In this document: positions 34,779 through 44,408 of the stretch, piece after piece
Layout of the letters: each line of letters opens with the position of its first letter
How positions within the stretch are numbered: position 1 is the stretch's first letter
NCBI GenBank assembly: GCA_964565775.1
Contig: CAZMGB010000012.1
Location: 1 to 64,000 of the forward strand
DNA from: CAZMGB01 sp964565775
GTDB lineage: Bacteria > Chloroflexota > Dehalococcoidia > DSTF01 > JALHUB01
Length of the DNA stretch: 64,000 bases
Reading direction: 5' to 3'
The notes under the pieces: model-generated
What the model saw: the letters and a program-made list of their open reading frames with translations, nothing else
Database searches by the model: none
Told to the model about the DNA's origin: nothing
Program-made: the position numbers and the translations under genes

Positions 34779-35411
34779 CTAGGGCGCGGCGAAGCTCATC
34801 GTGTAGCCGAGGAGTCCGCGGAAATGATCGAGGGGCTCGAAGCCGCTCGCCCGGCACACGTCGCGCACCGTGTTCTCGAGCTGGTAGTCGGGGTCAGTGA
34901 GGTGCTCCGTGAAGGAGAGAACGCCGCCCGACCGCAGGACGCGTCGCAAGTCGGCGAGCGCGTGAGGCCGGTCCGGGATCTCGCCGAGCACCGTCACCAG
35001 GTAGGCCGTGTCGACGCTGTCCTCGGCAAGGGGCAGGTGGGTCGCGTCGCCGAGGATGAGGTCGGCTTTCGCGCCCGCGTCGCGCAGGCGTTCGGCCAGG
35101 TCGACGAGCATAGGCCGCTGGATGTCGAGGCAGATAAGGCGCCCGCCCCGCCCTATCCTGCGGGACGCCTCGACCGAGAAGTAGCCGGTGCCGGGGCCGA
35201 GCTCGAGGACGGTGGCGCCGGGCTCGACGTGGGAGCGTTCGAGCGTCCGCCGCACCGGGTGGACGAGAAAGCGCAGGGGACTGTGAAGGACGGCGCGCTG
35301 GCTGTAAGGCATGGGGCCGCGACCCGAGTACCTTTCGAAGTACCACTGCAAGGCATATAGGGCCAGCGCCAGGGGCAGAAGGCGCATCAGCAGGCGGAGC
35401 AAGAACCACAT
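34779..35411 (-). CDS. Membrane-anchored class I SAM methyltransferase
   Basis: 210 aa. One N-terminal hydrophobic helix (FLLRLLMRLLPLALALYALQW) is followed by motif I VLELGPGTGYFSVEASRRIG, GDATHLPLAEDSVDTAYLV and RRVLRSGGVLSFTEHLTDPD. It resembles membrane-associated lipid or quinone methyltransferases. It begins four bases after the folD stop, so they share a transcript. The substrate is unknown. Confidence 0.78.
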   Translation of the reverse strand: MWFLLRLLMRLLPLALALYALQWYFERYSGRGPMPYSQRAVLHSPLRFLVHPVRRTLERSHVEPGATVLELGPGTGYFSVEASRRIGRGGRLICLDIQRPMLVDLAERLRDAGAKADLILGDATHLPLAEDSVDTAYLVTVLGEIPDRPHALADLRRVLRSGGVLSFTEHLTDPDYQLENTVRDVCRASGFEPLDHFRGLLGYTMSFAAP

Positions 35412-35415
35412 GCGG

Positions 35416-36306
35416 CTATCCCTCCACTCCAGCCGCCCGCTCGGCGGCCTGAACCGTGTTCGAGAGAAGCATCGTGACGGTCATGGGGCCGACGCCGCCC
35501 GGCACAGGCGTTATCGCCGCCGCCTTCGCCGAGACCGCCTCGAAGTCAACGTCGCCCACCATGCGAAAGCCGCTCTTACGGCTGGCGTCCGGCACCCGGT
35601 TGTTCCCCACGTCAATGACGACGGCGCCCTCGCGCACCATGTCGGCGGTGATCGCGCGGGCCTGGCCCATCGCCGCGACGAGAATGTCGGCGCCGCGCGT
35701 CACCTCGGCGAGGTCCTGCGTCCGCGTGTGACATACCGTGACGGTGGCGTTGGCGCCGGGTCGCTTCTGCATCAGCAGCGCCGCCAGAGGCTTGCCGACG
35801 ATGTTCGAGCGTCCGCAGATGACGACGTGCTTGCCGGCGGGGTCGTGGCCGCTGCGCAGGAGGAGCTGCTGGATGCCCGAGGGCGTGCAGGGCAGGAACG
35901 TCGGCTCGCCCCACAGCAGGCGGCCCATGTTCTGGGGATGGACGGCGTCCACGTCCTTCTCCGGCGCGATGGCCCGCGTGACGGCGCCCTCGTCGAGGTG
36001 GGAAGGAAGTGGCAACTGGACGAGAATGCCGTGCCAGGTCGGGTCGGCGTTGAGCTCGCCCACGAGGGCAATGAGCTCCTCCTGCGAGATGTCGTCGGGG
36101 CGGCGGATCGTCTCCGAGCGGACGCCGATCTGCTCGCATGCCTGGCCCTTGGAGCGGACGTATGAGATCGAGGCGGGGTTCTCGCCCACGAGGACGAAGG
36201 CTATGCCGGGGATGACCCCCCGCTCATGGAGAGCGCGCACCCTCGCCTGTAGCTCGGCCCGGATCTCGTCCGCGATGGCCCGCCCGTCGATAATCTGCGC
36301 AGTCAT
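35416..36306 (-). CDS. folD: Bifunctional methylenetetrahydrofolate dehydrogenase/cyclohydrolase
   Basis: 296 aa. Interconverts methylene-, methenyl- and formyl-tetrahydrofolate. Motifs: PGIAFVLVGENPASISYVRSK (catalytic Lys of YxxxK), GILVQLPLPSHLDE, KDVDAVHPQNMGRL, GRSNIVGKPLAALL (NADP loop) and TPVPGGVGPMTVTMLL. The ATG at 36306 has GAGGTG six bases upstream; an earlier in-frame ATG at 36336 has none. It is divergent from the DNA methyltransferase. Confidence 0.95.
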   Translation of the reverse strand: MTAQIIDGRAIADEIRAELQARVRALHERGVIPGIAFVLVGENPASISYVRSKGQACEQIGVRSETIRRPDDISQEELIALVGELNADPTWHGILVQLPLPSHLDEGAVTRAIAPEKDVDAVHPQNMGRLLWGEPTFLPCTPSGIQQLLLRSGHDPAGKHVVICGRSNIVGKPLAALLMQKRPGANATVTVCHTRTQDLAEVTRGADILVAAMGQARAITADMVREGAVVIDVGNNRVPDASRKSGFRMVGDVDFEAVSAKAAAITPVPGGVGPMTVTMLLSNTVQAAERAAGVEG

Positions 36307-36435
36307 GCGAAACACCTCAAGAACGCCTGGTTCCACGCGAACTCATCCATCGAAGGGACTCGTCGAAAAAATTGCCATGGAAATTGACCAGTTATCACTA
36401 GGAATATTCGGACGTATGAGCTAAACTGTGGGCCG

Positions 36436-37359
36436 ATGGATCCAGTATACAGGACTGAGCTGGTTGAGCTGTACCAAGCAGATTGCCGGCAGTGGCTGCA
36501 AGAACGTGCGCCGCTGTCCATCCACGCTGTTGTCACCGATCCCCCCTTCGGCATGCTGGAGTATTCGAAGCGGGAACTCACCAAGTTGAGGGCAGGTCGT
36601 GGCGGCGTCTGGAGGATTCCCCCTCGCATCGGCGGAAGCGTCCGCGCTCCGCTCCCCCGCTTTACGGTGCTCACCGAGTCGGATCTCACCTACTTGTTCG
36701 ACTTCTTCCGGGAGTGGGCCGACCTTCTCATGGTTGTGCTAGTACCGGGTTCGCATGTATTCCTAGCCACGAGTCCGCTGCTCAGCCATGTTGTCTCACA
36801 GTCGTTGGTGGCAGCCGGTCTTGAGAAGAGAGGCGAACTTGTACGCCTGGTACGCACTCTGAGGGGAGGGGATCGGCCAAAAGGCGCGGAAGAAGAATTC
36901 CCTGAAGTAAGCGCCATGCCTCGCTCGTGTTGGGAACCATGGATCATCTTTCGGAAACCCATCCAAGATACTCTTGCCCAGAACCTGAGGACGTGGGGGA
37001 CAGGTGGACTGCGACGGCCTGCGCCCGACACACCGATGAAAGATGTCATTCCCAGCACCCGAACACCGCGGCATGAGCGCCAAATCGCTCCCCACCCAAG
37101 TCTCAAGCCTCAGCATTTCCTCCGGGAGCTCGTGAGGGCAGCCCTGCCACTGGGCAAGGGCGTCATTCTTGACCCATTCGCCGGAAGCGGGTCGACCCTA
37201 GCTGCCTGCGAGGCGGTGGGATACCGGGGGATCGGAATTGAAAACGATCCTCGTTACGTGGAGCTAGCAAGAGCAGCTATCCCACGCCTCGCGGCGCTCA
37301 CCACCGAGTCCTACTCGACCGTGTTGGTGCATATGTGGGGTCAAGATACACGGGATTAG
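36436..37359 (+). CDS. DNA methyltransferase, beta-class (N6-adenine or N4-cytosine)
   Basis: 307 aa. The catalytic motif IV TDPPFG is at residues 34-39 and the SAM-binding motif I DPFAGSGST at ~246-254, followed by GIGIENDPRYVELA; the order IV...I with the recognition domain between them defines the beta class. It would protect host DNA from the overlapping nuclease encoded on the other strand. It is lower in GC than the flanking genes. The ATG lies nine bases after TAAACT, a -10-like word, with no ribosome site, so leaderless translation is possible. Confidence 0.85.
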   Translation: MDPVYRTELVELYQADCRQWLQERAPLSIHAVVTDPPFGMLEYSKRELTKLRAGRGGVWRIPPRIGGSVRAPLPRFTVLTESDLTYLFDFFREWADLLMVVLVPGSHVFLATSPLLSHVVSQSLVAAGLEKRGELVRLVRTLRGGDRPKGAEEEFPEVSAMPRSCWEPWIIFRKPIQDTLAQNLRTWGTGGLRRPAPDTPMKDVIPSTRTPRHERQIAPHPSLKPQHFLRELVRAALPLGKGVILDPFAGSGSTLAACEAVGYRGIGIENDPRYVELARAAIPRLAALTTESYSTVLVHMWGQDTRD

Positions 37360-37948
37360 CCAAGAGCTTCTCCATGCCCGACCGCAGGATCGAGGCGGTT
37401 ATGGTACGCCGGGAGGCTTCGCCTCTGCCGCTGAAACTCCAATCCTCCTCCTGCAGCTGAGCAACAACCACGCGAACGAATGTTGTGGGCTGACGATCCT
37501 CGGTGGGCTCCGTCTCAACATCGACTTGGTACTGGAAAACCATGATCCAACCGCTTTCGATGTTGTGACCTTGCCAACCCCCTTTGTTGCGAGAGGCCTT
37601 CACTTCAACGCCCTCGTCTCCCCGCAGGGCAGCATCATTAGGGTAGCGACCCCGAGGCAACAGGTCCGGGCGCCCGTTGTGATACTGATTCTTCACAAGG
37701 GTGGCGCTGTGCTTCGAAAGGGACTGCACGACCATTTCGCTGACTACGCCACTGAACGTTGCCGCAAGCAACGTTTCTTCCAGACGATGCCATCCCTTCT
37801 CTGTCAGGAATCGGTTTACGTTGTAGAGGAAGTCATAGACGTCCTCAATCGCGGCGCGTACCTCAGCGGCCCGCAATCCGTACGGCAACCGAACGGAAGG
37901 GTTGAACCCCCGTGGGTGGAGGTTTGGACGGTCAGTGAAGCAAGGCAT
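37298..37948 (-). CDS. Putative type II restriction endonuclease, PD-(D/E)xK
   Basis: 216 aa. The nuclease core is suggested by GRPDLLP (P94-D95) and, 20 residues later, EGVEVKAS (E115-V-K117), the PD...ExK arrangement, followed by a Gly-rich stretch and a beta strand. The N-terminal ~80 residues are helical. The gene is tail-to-tail with the methyltransferase and overlaps it by 62 bases, which ties the two together. Low-GC like its partner. Recognition sequence unknown; could also be an unusual nuclease of another type. Confidence 0.68.
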   Translation of the reverse strand: MPCFTDRPNLHPRGFNPSVRLPYGLRAAEVRAAIEDVYDFLYNVNRFLTEKGWHRLEETLLAATFSGVVSEMVVQSLSKHSATLVKNQYHNGRPDLLPRGRYPNDAALRGDEGVEVKASRNKGGWQGHNIESGWIMVFQYQVDVETEPTEDRQPTTFVRVVVAQLQEEDWSFSGRGEASRRTITASILRSGMEKLLANPVYLDPTYAPTRSSRTRW

Positions 37949-38005
37949 TCTAGACCGTGGTAATCATACACGGAATGTCAGGCGCAGGTAAGAGTAGCAG
38001 CGTGC

Positions 38006-38011
38006 TAGAAT
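38006..38011 (+). promoter_or_regulatory. Extended -10 element upstream of acpS
   Basis: TGC-TAGAAT with the -10 at 38006-38011, ten bases before the acpS ATG. No -35 match was found. The transcript would have a leader of only a few bases. Confidence 0.4.
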
Positions 38012-38021
38012 GGGCTGAACC

Positions 38022-38459
38022 ATGACCTCCTACGCCGTCGGCGTCGACATCATTGAGATCGAGCGGGTGAAGAAGGCTCTCCAGCGCCACGGCCAGCGCT
38101 TCCTGAAGCGCATCTACACACCGGTCGAGGTCGCGTTCTGCCGCGGCCGCCCCCACGAGCTGGCGGCCCGATTCGCCGCCAAGGAGGCGGTCATGAAGGC
38201 GCTCGGAACGGGCGCCCGCGGCCTCGCCTGGCGCGAGATCGAAGTGCTGCCCAACCGACGCGGCAAGCCACTGGTCTACCTCTACGGCCGCGCCCTGGAG
38301 CGAGCGCGCCAGATCGGCGCCAGCGGCATCGAAGTCAGTCTCACCCATTCGCGCCAGCTCGCGATGGCCTCCGTCGTCAGCGTCCAGGAGAATAGCGAGG
38401 ACGCGGCGGCCTCCCGCGAGTGGCTGCTGGGAAGGCTGAGGGAGCGAGGGCTGCTGTGA
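38022..38459 (+). CDS. acpS: Holo-[acyl-carrier-protein] synthase
   Basis: 145 aa. Transfers phosphopantetheine from CoA to acyl carrier protein. VGVDIIEIERVKKAL (Mg-binding Asp), RFAAKEAVMKALGTG (Glu/Lys) and EVSLTHSRQLAMASVV are the AcpS signature. A ~20 residue C-terminal extension is present. It overlaps the NAD(P)HX repair gene by GTGA at its end. Confidence 0.93.
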   Translation: MTSYAVGVDIIEIERVKKALQRHGQRFLKRIYTPVEVAFCRGRPHELAARFAAKEAVMKALGTGARGLAWREIEVLPNRRGKPLVYLYGRALERARQIGASGIEVSLTHSRQLAMASVVSVQENSEDAAASREWLLGRLRERGLL

Positions 38460-40015
38460 AGCTGGTGACCGCCGAACAGGTACGCGGGCTCGACCGCAAG
38501 GCCGCCGAGATGGGACGGCCCACCGAGGAGCTGATGGAGAACGCCGGCCTCGCCGTCGCCAAAGCGGTACGCGATGAGCTGGGCGAGGTGCGGGGACAGC
38601 GGATCGTCGTGCTGGTGGGCCCCGGCAACAACGGCGGCGACGGCCTGGTGGCGGCGCGCCACCTCCACGACTGGGGCGCAGAGACGCAGGCGTATCTCCT
38701 CGTCCGGCGCGGCGAGGAGGACGCCAACCTGCGTCAGGTCGTCGAGCGGGGCGCCTACGGCGGCTGCGCCGAGGACGACGCCGGATTCGGCGCGCTCGAC
38801 AAGCTGCTGGCGGAGGCGGACGCTGTCGTCGACGCCCTCCTGGGGACCGGCCGTCCGCGGCCCATCGGCGGTGCGCTGGCCGAGGTGCTGACGCGGCTGG
38901 CGCAGGCCCGTCAGCGCCCGGAGCCGCCGCGGCTCATCGCTGTGGACCTGCCGACAGGCCTCGATTGCGATACTGGCCGCGTCGACCGCCACTGCCTTGC
39001 CGCCGACCTCACCGTCACCCTGGCCTACTCCAAGGTCGGGCTGCACAGCGCGCCGGGCTCCGAGTACGCGGGACGGCTCAAGGTCGCCGACATCGGTATA
39101 CCGCTGGAGCTGGGCGCTGCCCTGCCCATCGACCTCATGACTGACGAATGGCTGCGCTCCCTCCTTCCCCCCAGACCGCTCGACGCCAACAAGGGCACTT
39201 TCGGCCGCGTGCTGGTGGTGGCAGGATCCCGCAACTACGTGGGCGCCGCCTACCTGGCGACGGGGGCGGCCGCGCGCGTCGGGGCGGGACTGGCGACGCT
39301 TGCCTGCCCGGAAAGCCTTCATCCCATCCTCTCCGCCAAGCTCACCGAAGCCACGCACCTGCCGCTGCCCGACGAGGCTGGTAGCATCGCGCGGGGGGCG
39401 GCCGACCCGGCCCTGCGGGCGCTGTCCGGCTACGATGTGCTCCTGATCGGCTGCGGGCTCGGCCAGAGCGCCCACACCCAAGCGTTCGTGCGGGCCCTCC
39501 TCTTCGCGCTGGAGGCAGGAGCGCTGAAAGGCATCGTCATCGACGCCGACGCCCTCAACGCGCTGGCTCGCGTCCCCAACTGGTGGCAGGAGCTGGACGC
39601 GCCCGCCGTCGTGACGCCGCACCCGGGCGAGATGTCACGCCTCGCCCGCATACCCATCGCCGAGGTGCAGGCGAACCGGGTCGAGGCGGCCCAGCGACAC
39701 GCCTCTCTCTGGGGAAAGACCGTCGTGCTCAAGGGCGCTAACACCGTCGTGGCGGCGCCGGACGGACGAGTCGCCCTCAGCCCCTTCGCCAACCCGGCCC
39801 TGGCCAGCGCCGGCACCGGCGACGTGCTGGCGGGCGCCATCGCCGGCATGCTTGCGCAAGGGCTGCCGCCCTTCGAAGCGGCGGTCTGCGGCGTCTACCT
39901 CCACGCGGCCGCCGCCGAGCGACTGCGCCCCGACATGGGCGACGCCGGCCTCGTGGCTGGGGACCTGCTGCCCGGGCTGCCCAGGGCCATCCGCGCGCTC
40001 AAGGAGGATGGATAG
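38456..40015 (+). CDS. nnr: Bifunctional NAD(P)HX epimerase / ADP-dependent dehydratase
   Basis: 519 aa fusion. Residues 1-~215 are the epimerase (YjeF_N): VLVGPGNNGGDGLVAARHL and ALLGTGRPRPIGG. Residues ~225-519 are the dehydratase (YjeF_C/carbohydrate kinase fold): NKGTFGRVLVVAGSRNYVGA, TPHPGEMSRL and NPALASAGTGDVLAGAIAGML. Together they repair hydrated NADH and NADPH. The GTG start (38456) lies in the acpS stop; association with acpS is common in bacteria. Confidence 0.93.
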   Translation: MKLVTAEQVRGLDRKAAEMGRPTEELMENAGLAVAKAVRDELGEVRGQRIVVLVGPGNNGGDGLVAARHLHDWGAETQAYLLVRRGEEDANLRQVVERGAYGGCAEDDAGFGALDKLLAEADAVVDALLGTGRPRPIGGALAEVLTRLAQARQRPEPPRLIAVDLPTGLDCDTGRVDRHCLAADLTVTLAYSKVGLHSAPGSEYAGRLKVADIGIPLELGAALPIDLMTDEWLRSLLPPRPLDANKGTFGRVLVVAGSRNYVGAAYLATGAAARVGAGLATLACPESLHPILSAKLTEATHLPLPDEAGSIARGAADPALRALSGYDVLLIGCGLGQSAHTQAFVRALLFALEAGALKGIVIDADALNALARVPNWWQELDAPAVVTPHPGEMSRLARIPIAEVQANRVEAAQRHASLWGKTVVLKGANTVVAAPDGRVALSPFANPALASAGTGDVLAGAIAGMLAQGLPPFEAAVCGVYLHAAAAERLRPDMGDAGLVAGDLLPGLPRAIRALKEDG

Positions 40016-40096
40016 GGGCACCGTTCATCCGCAGCCGGCATGGAAGCAACGCGCAAGCAAGGCGCGGGCCACTTAGGGAAGATGGGTCGGGTGTGC

Positions 40097-40102
40097 TATA
40101 GT
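40097..40102 (+). promoter_or_regulatory. Extended -10 promoter of fabD
   Basis: GTGTGC-TATAGT with the -10 at 40097-40102 and TGC before it. The -35 position (TTAGGG, 18 bp) is weak. It lies 80 bases before the fabD ATG. Confidence 0.5.
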
Positions 40103-40182
40103 ATCGTGAGCAGGCCCTTGTAGCGGCCTCTTGAGGCAGGGACCGCCGACCGCACGCGGGCTCGGCGTCGGGGAGGAGAGCG

Positions 40183-41283
40183 ATGGCGGAGAGCGACAAG
40201 GCCACCGACCGAACTGGAATCGCAGCGCCTCAAGACGCGGAACGGCGCCTGGAGCCGGGAGCAGCGGGCAGCCGCAAGCTGGCCTTCCTCTTCCCCGGCC
40301 AGGGCTCCCAGCACCTGGGCATGGGCCGGCGCCTGTACGAGATCTCGCGGGCGGCCAGGTCCGTCTTCACCCAGGCCGACGACACTCTCGGCTTTCGCCT
40401 CTCAGGGCTCTGTTTCGAAGGGCCCAAGGCGGAGCTTGACGACACGATCAACACCCAGCCGGCCGTTCTCACCACCAGCGCAGCGTGCCTGGCCCACCTG
40501 CGCGAAAGGCTCCAGGACCTGGGTAGGCGTCTCACCCCATCTCTGATCGCCGGGCACAGCCTGGGCCAGTTTACGGCGGCGGTCGCGGCCGAGGCGGTGG
40601 AGTTCGCCGACGCTCTCCGGCTCGTGGTGGAGCGCGCCAGGATCATGAAGGAGTGGGTGCAGAATCGGCCGGGCGGCCTGGCGACCATCCTCGGCCTGAG
40701 CGATGAGGTGGCCGACAGCCTGTGCGAGGAAGCCGCCTCCGAGGGGGCCGTGGGCGTCTCCGGCTACAACGCCCCCGGCCAGACGGTCATCGCCGGCGAG
40801 AATCCGGCGCTGGAGCGGGTGATGGCCCTGGCCAGGGAACGCGGTGCCCGCGTCGTGCGCCTCCCGATCAGCGTGCCGGGCCACATCCCGATGATGCACG
40901 AGGCGGCCCTCGAGCTGACGAAGACCCTCCGCCGCGTCCCCTTCCGCGACCCCCAGGTGCCGATCGTTTCCAACATATCGAGCCGCCTTCTCACGCGAGC
41001 GGAGGAGGTGCGCCAGGAGCTGGGCGACCAGTTGTGCGCGGCGGTGCAGTGGGCGCGCTGCGTTAGGGGCATGATGACCGAGGGCGTCGCCACGTTCGTC
41101 GAGGTGGGTCCCGGCCAGACCCTCGCGCGCATTACAAAGCGCATCAGTGAGGGCGCCGACGCCTTCAGCGTCAACGACCCCGAGTCATCAGAGTTGCTCC
41201 TCGCGTGGGTCCGTGTCGACCTGATGCCGGAGCGCGTTCTCACGGCCCCGCCGGGACGTACCCCAAGCCAAGCTCCACTATGA
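40183..41283 (+). CDS. fabD: Malonyl-CoA:ACP transacylase
   Basis: 366 aa. Loads malonate on ACP for fatty acid synthesis. FLFPGQGSQHLGMG, the nucleophile elbow GHSLGQ (Ser), ISVPGHIPMM (His) and EVGPGQTLARI are all present. It has N- and C-terminal extensions of ~30 and ~40 residues beyond the usual 310. GGGAGGAGAG precedes the ATG. Overlaps fabF by ATGA. Confidence 0.94.
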   Translation: MAESDKATDRTGIAAPQDAERRLEPGAAGSRKLAFLFPGQGSQHLGMGRRLYEISRAARSVFTQADDTLGFRLSGLCFEGPKAELDDTINTQPAVLTTSAACLAHLRERLQDLGRRLTPSLIAGHSLGQFTAAVAAEAVEFADALRLVVERARIMKEWVQNRPGGLATILGLSDEVADSLCEEAASEGAVGVSGYNAPGQTVIAGENPALERVMALARERGARVVRLPISVPGHIPMMHEAALELTKTLRRVPFRDPQVPIVSNISSRLLTRAEEVRQELGDQLCAAVQWARCVRGMMTEGVATFVEVGPGQTLARITKRISEGADAFSVNDPESSELLLAWVRVDLMPERVLTAPPGRTPSQAPL

Positions 41284-42521
41284 GACGAGTCGTCGTCACC
41301 GGCCTGGGCGCCGTCACGCCTCTGGGCAATGACGTAGCCTCGACCTGGGAAGCCCTTGTCCAGGGCCGTTCCGGCATCGAACGCATCACATCGTTCGATC
41401 CCTCGCCGTTTGAGGTGCAGATCGGCGGCGAGGTGAAGGGATTCCACCCGGAGGAGCACATTCCCCCGAAGGAGCTGCGGCGCATGGACCGCAACGTCCA
41501 GATGGGCGTCGTGGCTGCGCTCCAGAGCGTGCGGGACGCCGGTCTCCGCCTGGGGGAGGGCGATGATGGCCGCCGCGCCGGGGTCATCTTCGCCTCCGGA
41601 ATCGGCGGCGTAGCCACGATCCTCGAGCAGCACAAGATCCTGGAGGAGCGCGGCCCGCGCCGGGTCAGCCCCTTCTTCCTCGCAAACATGCTCGCCGACT
41701 CCGCTTCAGGGCACATTGCCATCATGCTAGGGGCCACCGGCCCCAACATGGCCGTGGTCTCCTCCTGCTCCACCGGCACCGGCAGCATCGGCGAGGCGAT
41801 GGAGACAATCCGCCGCGGCGACGCAGACGTGGTGGTGAGCGGTGCCACGGAGGCGACGATCTTGCCCCTATTCATGGCTGGCTTCCAGGCCCTACGTGCC
41901 CTCGCCGACAACAACTCCGAACCTCACAAGGCCTGCAAGCCGTTCGACCTGCGGCGGGACGGCTTCGTCGTCGGCGAAGGGGCCGCGGCCCTCGTCCTGG
42001 AGAGCCTCGAGCACGCGCAGGCACGGGACGCCCGCATCTACGCCGAAGTCATCGGCTACGGCGCCAGCAATGACGCCTACGACATGGTGGCGTCCGAGGA
42101 GGGCGGTCGGGGGCCCATCAACAGCATGGAACTCGCCCTGGCGAAGGCGGGGGTGGACCGCGAGGAAGTGGGCTACATCAACGCCCACGGCACGGGCACG
42201 CTCATGAACGACCGCGTCGAAACAGCGGCCATCAAATCGGTCTTCGGCGAACACGCCTACCGGCTGGCCGTGAGCTCCACCAAGTCGATGACCGGCCACC
42301 TCATGGGTGCCGCCGGAGCCCTCGAGGCCCTGGCGACGGTGCTGGCCCTTCGCAACCAGACGATTCCGCCCACCATCAACTACGAGGTGCCCGACCCAGA
42401 CTGCGACCTGGACTACGTGCCTAACGCGGCCCGGCCCGCGGCGCTGCGAGTGGCCATGTCCAACTCGATCGGCCTGGGAGGGCACTGCGCTTGCGTCCTC
42501 TTTCGACAATACCCGTCGTAG
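41280..42521 (+). CDS. fabF: 3-oxoacyl-[ACP] synthase II
   Basis: 413 aa. Condensing enzyme of fatty acid elongation with the Cys-His-His triad: VVSSCSTGTGSIGEA, INAHGTGTLMND and KSMTGHLMGAAG. N-terminus RRVVVTGLGAVTPLGNDV is typical. Coupled to fabD by ATGA. No acpP or fabG is adjacent, so the rest of the fab set is elsewhere. Confidence 0.95.
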   Translation: MRRVVVTGLGAVTPLGNDVASTWEALVQGRSGIERITSFDPSPFEVQIGGEVKGFHPEEHIPPKELRRMDRNVQMGVVAALQSVRDAGLRLGEGDDGRRAGVIFASGIGGVATILEQHKILEERGPRRVSPFFLANMLADSASGHIAIMLGATGPNMAVVSSCSTGTGSIGEAMETIRRGDADVVVSGATEATILPLFMAGFQALRALADNNSEPHKACKPFDLRRDGFVVGEGAAALVLESLEHAQARDARIYAEVIGYGASNDAYDMVASEEGGRGPINSMELALAKAGVDREEVGYINAHGTGTLMNDRVETAAIKSVFGEHAYRLAVSSTKSMTGHLMGAAGALEALATVLALRNQTIPPTINYEVPDPDCDLDYVPNAARPAALRVAMSNSIGLGGHCACVLFRQYPS

Positions 42522-42549
42522 AGCGGAACCAGCCGAGGGCGGGAACGAC

Positions 42550-44316
42550 ATGCTCAAGAAGCCGGCTCGCCGTCGCTGGCGCCTCCGGGCCCAACCCCAA
42601 ACCGACGGCCTGCGGGGAAGCGGCTACCCGCCCCTGATCCAGCGGCTCCTTGCCCTCCGGGGACTGCGCACGACGACAGAGGCGCGGGCCTTCCTCGAAG
42701 GCCACGCCCCTCCCCACGCCGATGACCCCTCCCTCCTCCCTGATATGGAGGTGGCCATCCGCCGGCTCCGGCGCGCCCTCGAACGGGGCGAGACGGTGGC
42801 TGTCTTCGGCGACTTCGACGTGGACGGCGTGACTGCCGTCGCCCTGCTCTGTCAGGGGCTGGGCGTCCTCGGCTACCGCACCATCCCCTACATCCCCGAT
42901 CGGTTCCGCGAGGGCTACGGTCTCAACCTCGGCGCCGTCGAGAGCCTGCATCGCCAGGGGGCGACGCTGCTGCTCACGGCCGACTGTGGCACCAGCTCTC
43001 TTCCGGAGATCGAGCGCGCCCGTTCCCTGGGCATGGAGGTGATAGTGCTCGACCACCACAGCGTGCCGAAAGAGCTACCCGCGGTCGAGGCGCTGGTGAA
43101 CCCAAAGCTTCGGGGAGACCGCGGCCCCTACGCTGATCTCGCCGCCGTGGGCGTCGCCTATCTACTGCTCCTGGCCCTCCACGACGACCTGGCGCAGCCC
43201 TTCCCCGCTGAGCAGTATCTTGACCTCGTGGCGCTGGGCACGGTCGTGGACATGGCGCCCCTGGTGGGCGAGAATCGCCACCTGGTCCGTCGCGGCCTCT
43301 CGGTCCTGGCCGAAGCGCGCCGGCCGGGGCTACGCGCCCTCATGGCCGTCGCCGGCGTCGATCCCGGCCGGGTCGACGCCCAGCACCTCTCCTTCGCTCT
43401 TGGGCCGCGGCTGAACGCCGCCGGCCGCCTGGCGCACGCCAGCCTGAGCTACGAGCTGCTGGTCTGTGAGGAGCCGGAGAAGGCCCAGACCCTTGCGGAA
43501 AGGCTCAATGGGCTCAACCAGGAGCGCCAGCGTCGGCAGGCCGAGGCTACCGAGCTGGCCCTGGCCCTCATGTCGGAGGACGCGAGCGCGGCGGAGGCGT
43601 CCATCGACGTGGCCCCTCTCATCATGCTGGGACACCCGGCGATCTCCTGCGGCATCGTCGGCCTGGTGGCCGCCAGGCTTGCGGAGGAGTTCTACCGCCC
43701 AGCCGTCGTCTACGAGCTGGGTGAAAACGAGAGCCGCGCCAGCGCCAGGAGCATCCCCGAGTTCGACATCGCCGCCGCCCTGCTTGGCTGCGCCGACCTC
43801 CTCGAGAGATTCGGCGGCCACCGGCAGGCGGCCGGCTTCACCGCCGCGAACGACCGCCTGCCTCTCGTCAGGGAGCGCCTGCTCGCCGTAGCCGGCGAGG
43901 AGCTTGGCGGGCGGGACCTGGCAGCCACCATCGACATAGACGCCGAGCTCCCCCTGCGTGAGCTGCGCGGCGCGGAGATCAGACTGCTCGGTAGATTCGG
44001 GCCTCACGGTGTCGGCAACCCCGAGCCCACCTTCCTCAGCCGCAGCGTCCGCGTCGTCGAGAGCTGGCCGGCAGGTGCCCCGGAGGCCGGCCACCGCCGC
44101 CTCAAGCTCCGCGACGGACCCGTCGTCTGGCCAGCGATCGCGTTCGGGCTTGTCGATGAAGGAGGGAGCGAACACTCCCTCGACGCCGGGCCGGCTCAAG
44201 GGGAGCTGGTCGACGTGGTGTACACCCTTACCCCGGACAGGCGCATCTCGGACGGCCTGGAGCTGCACGTCCTTGACATCCGCCAGAGCCACGCGCAGCC
44301 GCGCGCCCCAAGCTAG
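42550..44316 (+). CDS. recJ: Single-stranded-DNA exonuclease RecJ
   Basis: 588 aa. A 5'-3' exonuclease of repair and recombination. The DHH phosphoesterase motifs are VFGDFDVDGVTAVALL (motif I), LLTADCGTSS, VIVLDHHSVPKE (DHH) and DLVALGTVVDMAPL; the DHHA1 domain has FGGHRQAAGFTA, and an OB-like C-terminal part begins at LPLREL. The ATG at 42550 has GGGAA upstream. It lies 28 bases after fabF, same strand. Confidence 0.93.
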   Translation: MLKKPARRRWRLRAQPQTDGLRGSGYPPLIQRLLALRGLRTTTEARAFLEGHAPPHADDPSLLPDMEVAIRRLRRALERGETVAVFGDFDVDGVTAVALLCQGLGVLGYRTIPYIPDRFREGYGLNLGAVESLHRQGATLLLTADCGTSSLPEIERARSLGMEVIVLDHHSVPKELPAVEALVNPKLRGDRGPYADLAAVGVAYLLLLALHDDLAQPFPAEQYLDLVALGTVVDMAPLVGENRHLVRRGLSVLAEARRPGLRALMAVAGVDPGRVDAQHLSFALGPRLNAAGRLAHASLSYELLVCEEPEKAQTLAERLNGLNQERQRRQAEATELALALMSEDASAAEASIDVAPLIMLGHPAISCGIVGLVAARLAEEFYRPAVVYELGENESRASARSIPEFDIAAALLGCADLLERFGGHRQAAGFTAANDRLPLVRERLLAVAGEELGGRDLAATIDIDAELPLRELRGAEIRLLGRFGPHGVGNPEPTFLSRSVRVVESWPAGAPEAGHRRLKLRDGPVVWPAIAFGLVDEGGSEHSLDAGPAQGELVDVVYTLTPDRRISDGLELHVLDIRQSHAQPRAPS

Positions 44317-44408
44317 GCCGCCCCGGGCCTCATCCCGCTCGTCTGCAGCTCCGACGGGAACCGGCGCTCTCATAGAGGGTGAAGCGGCCGCGGCAGTCTT
44401 GGCGACGC

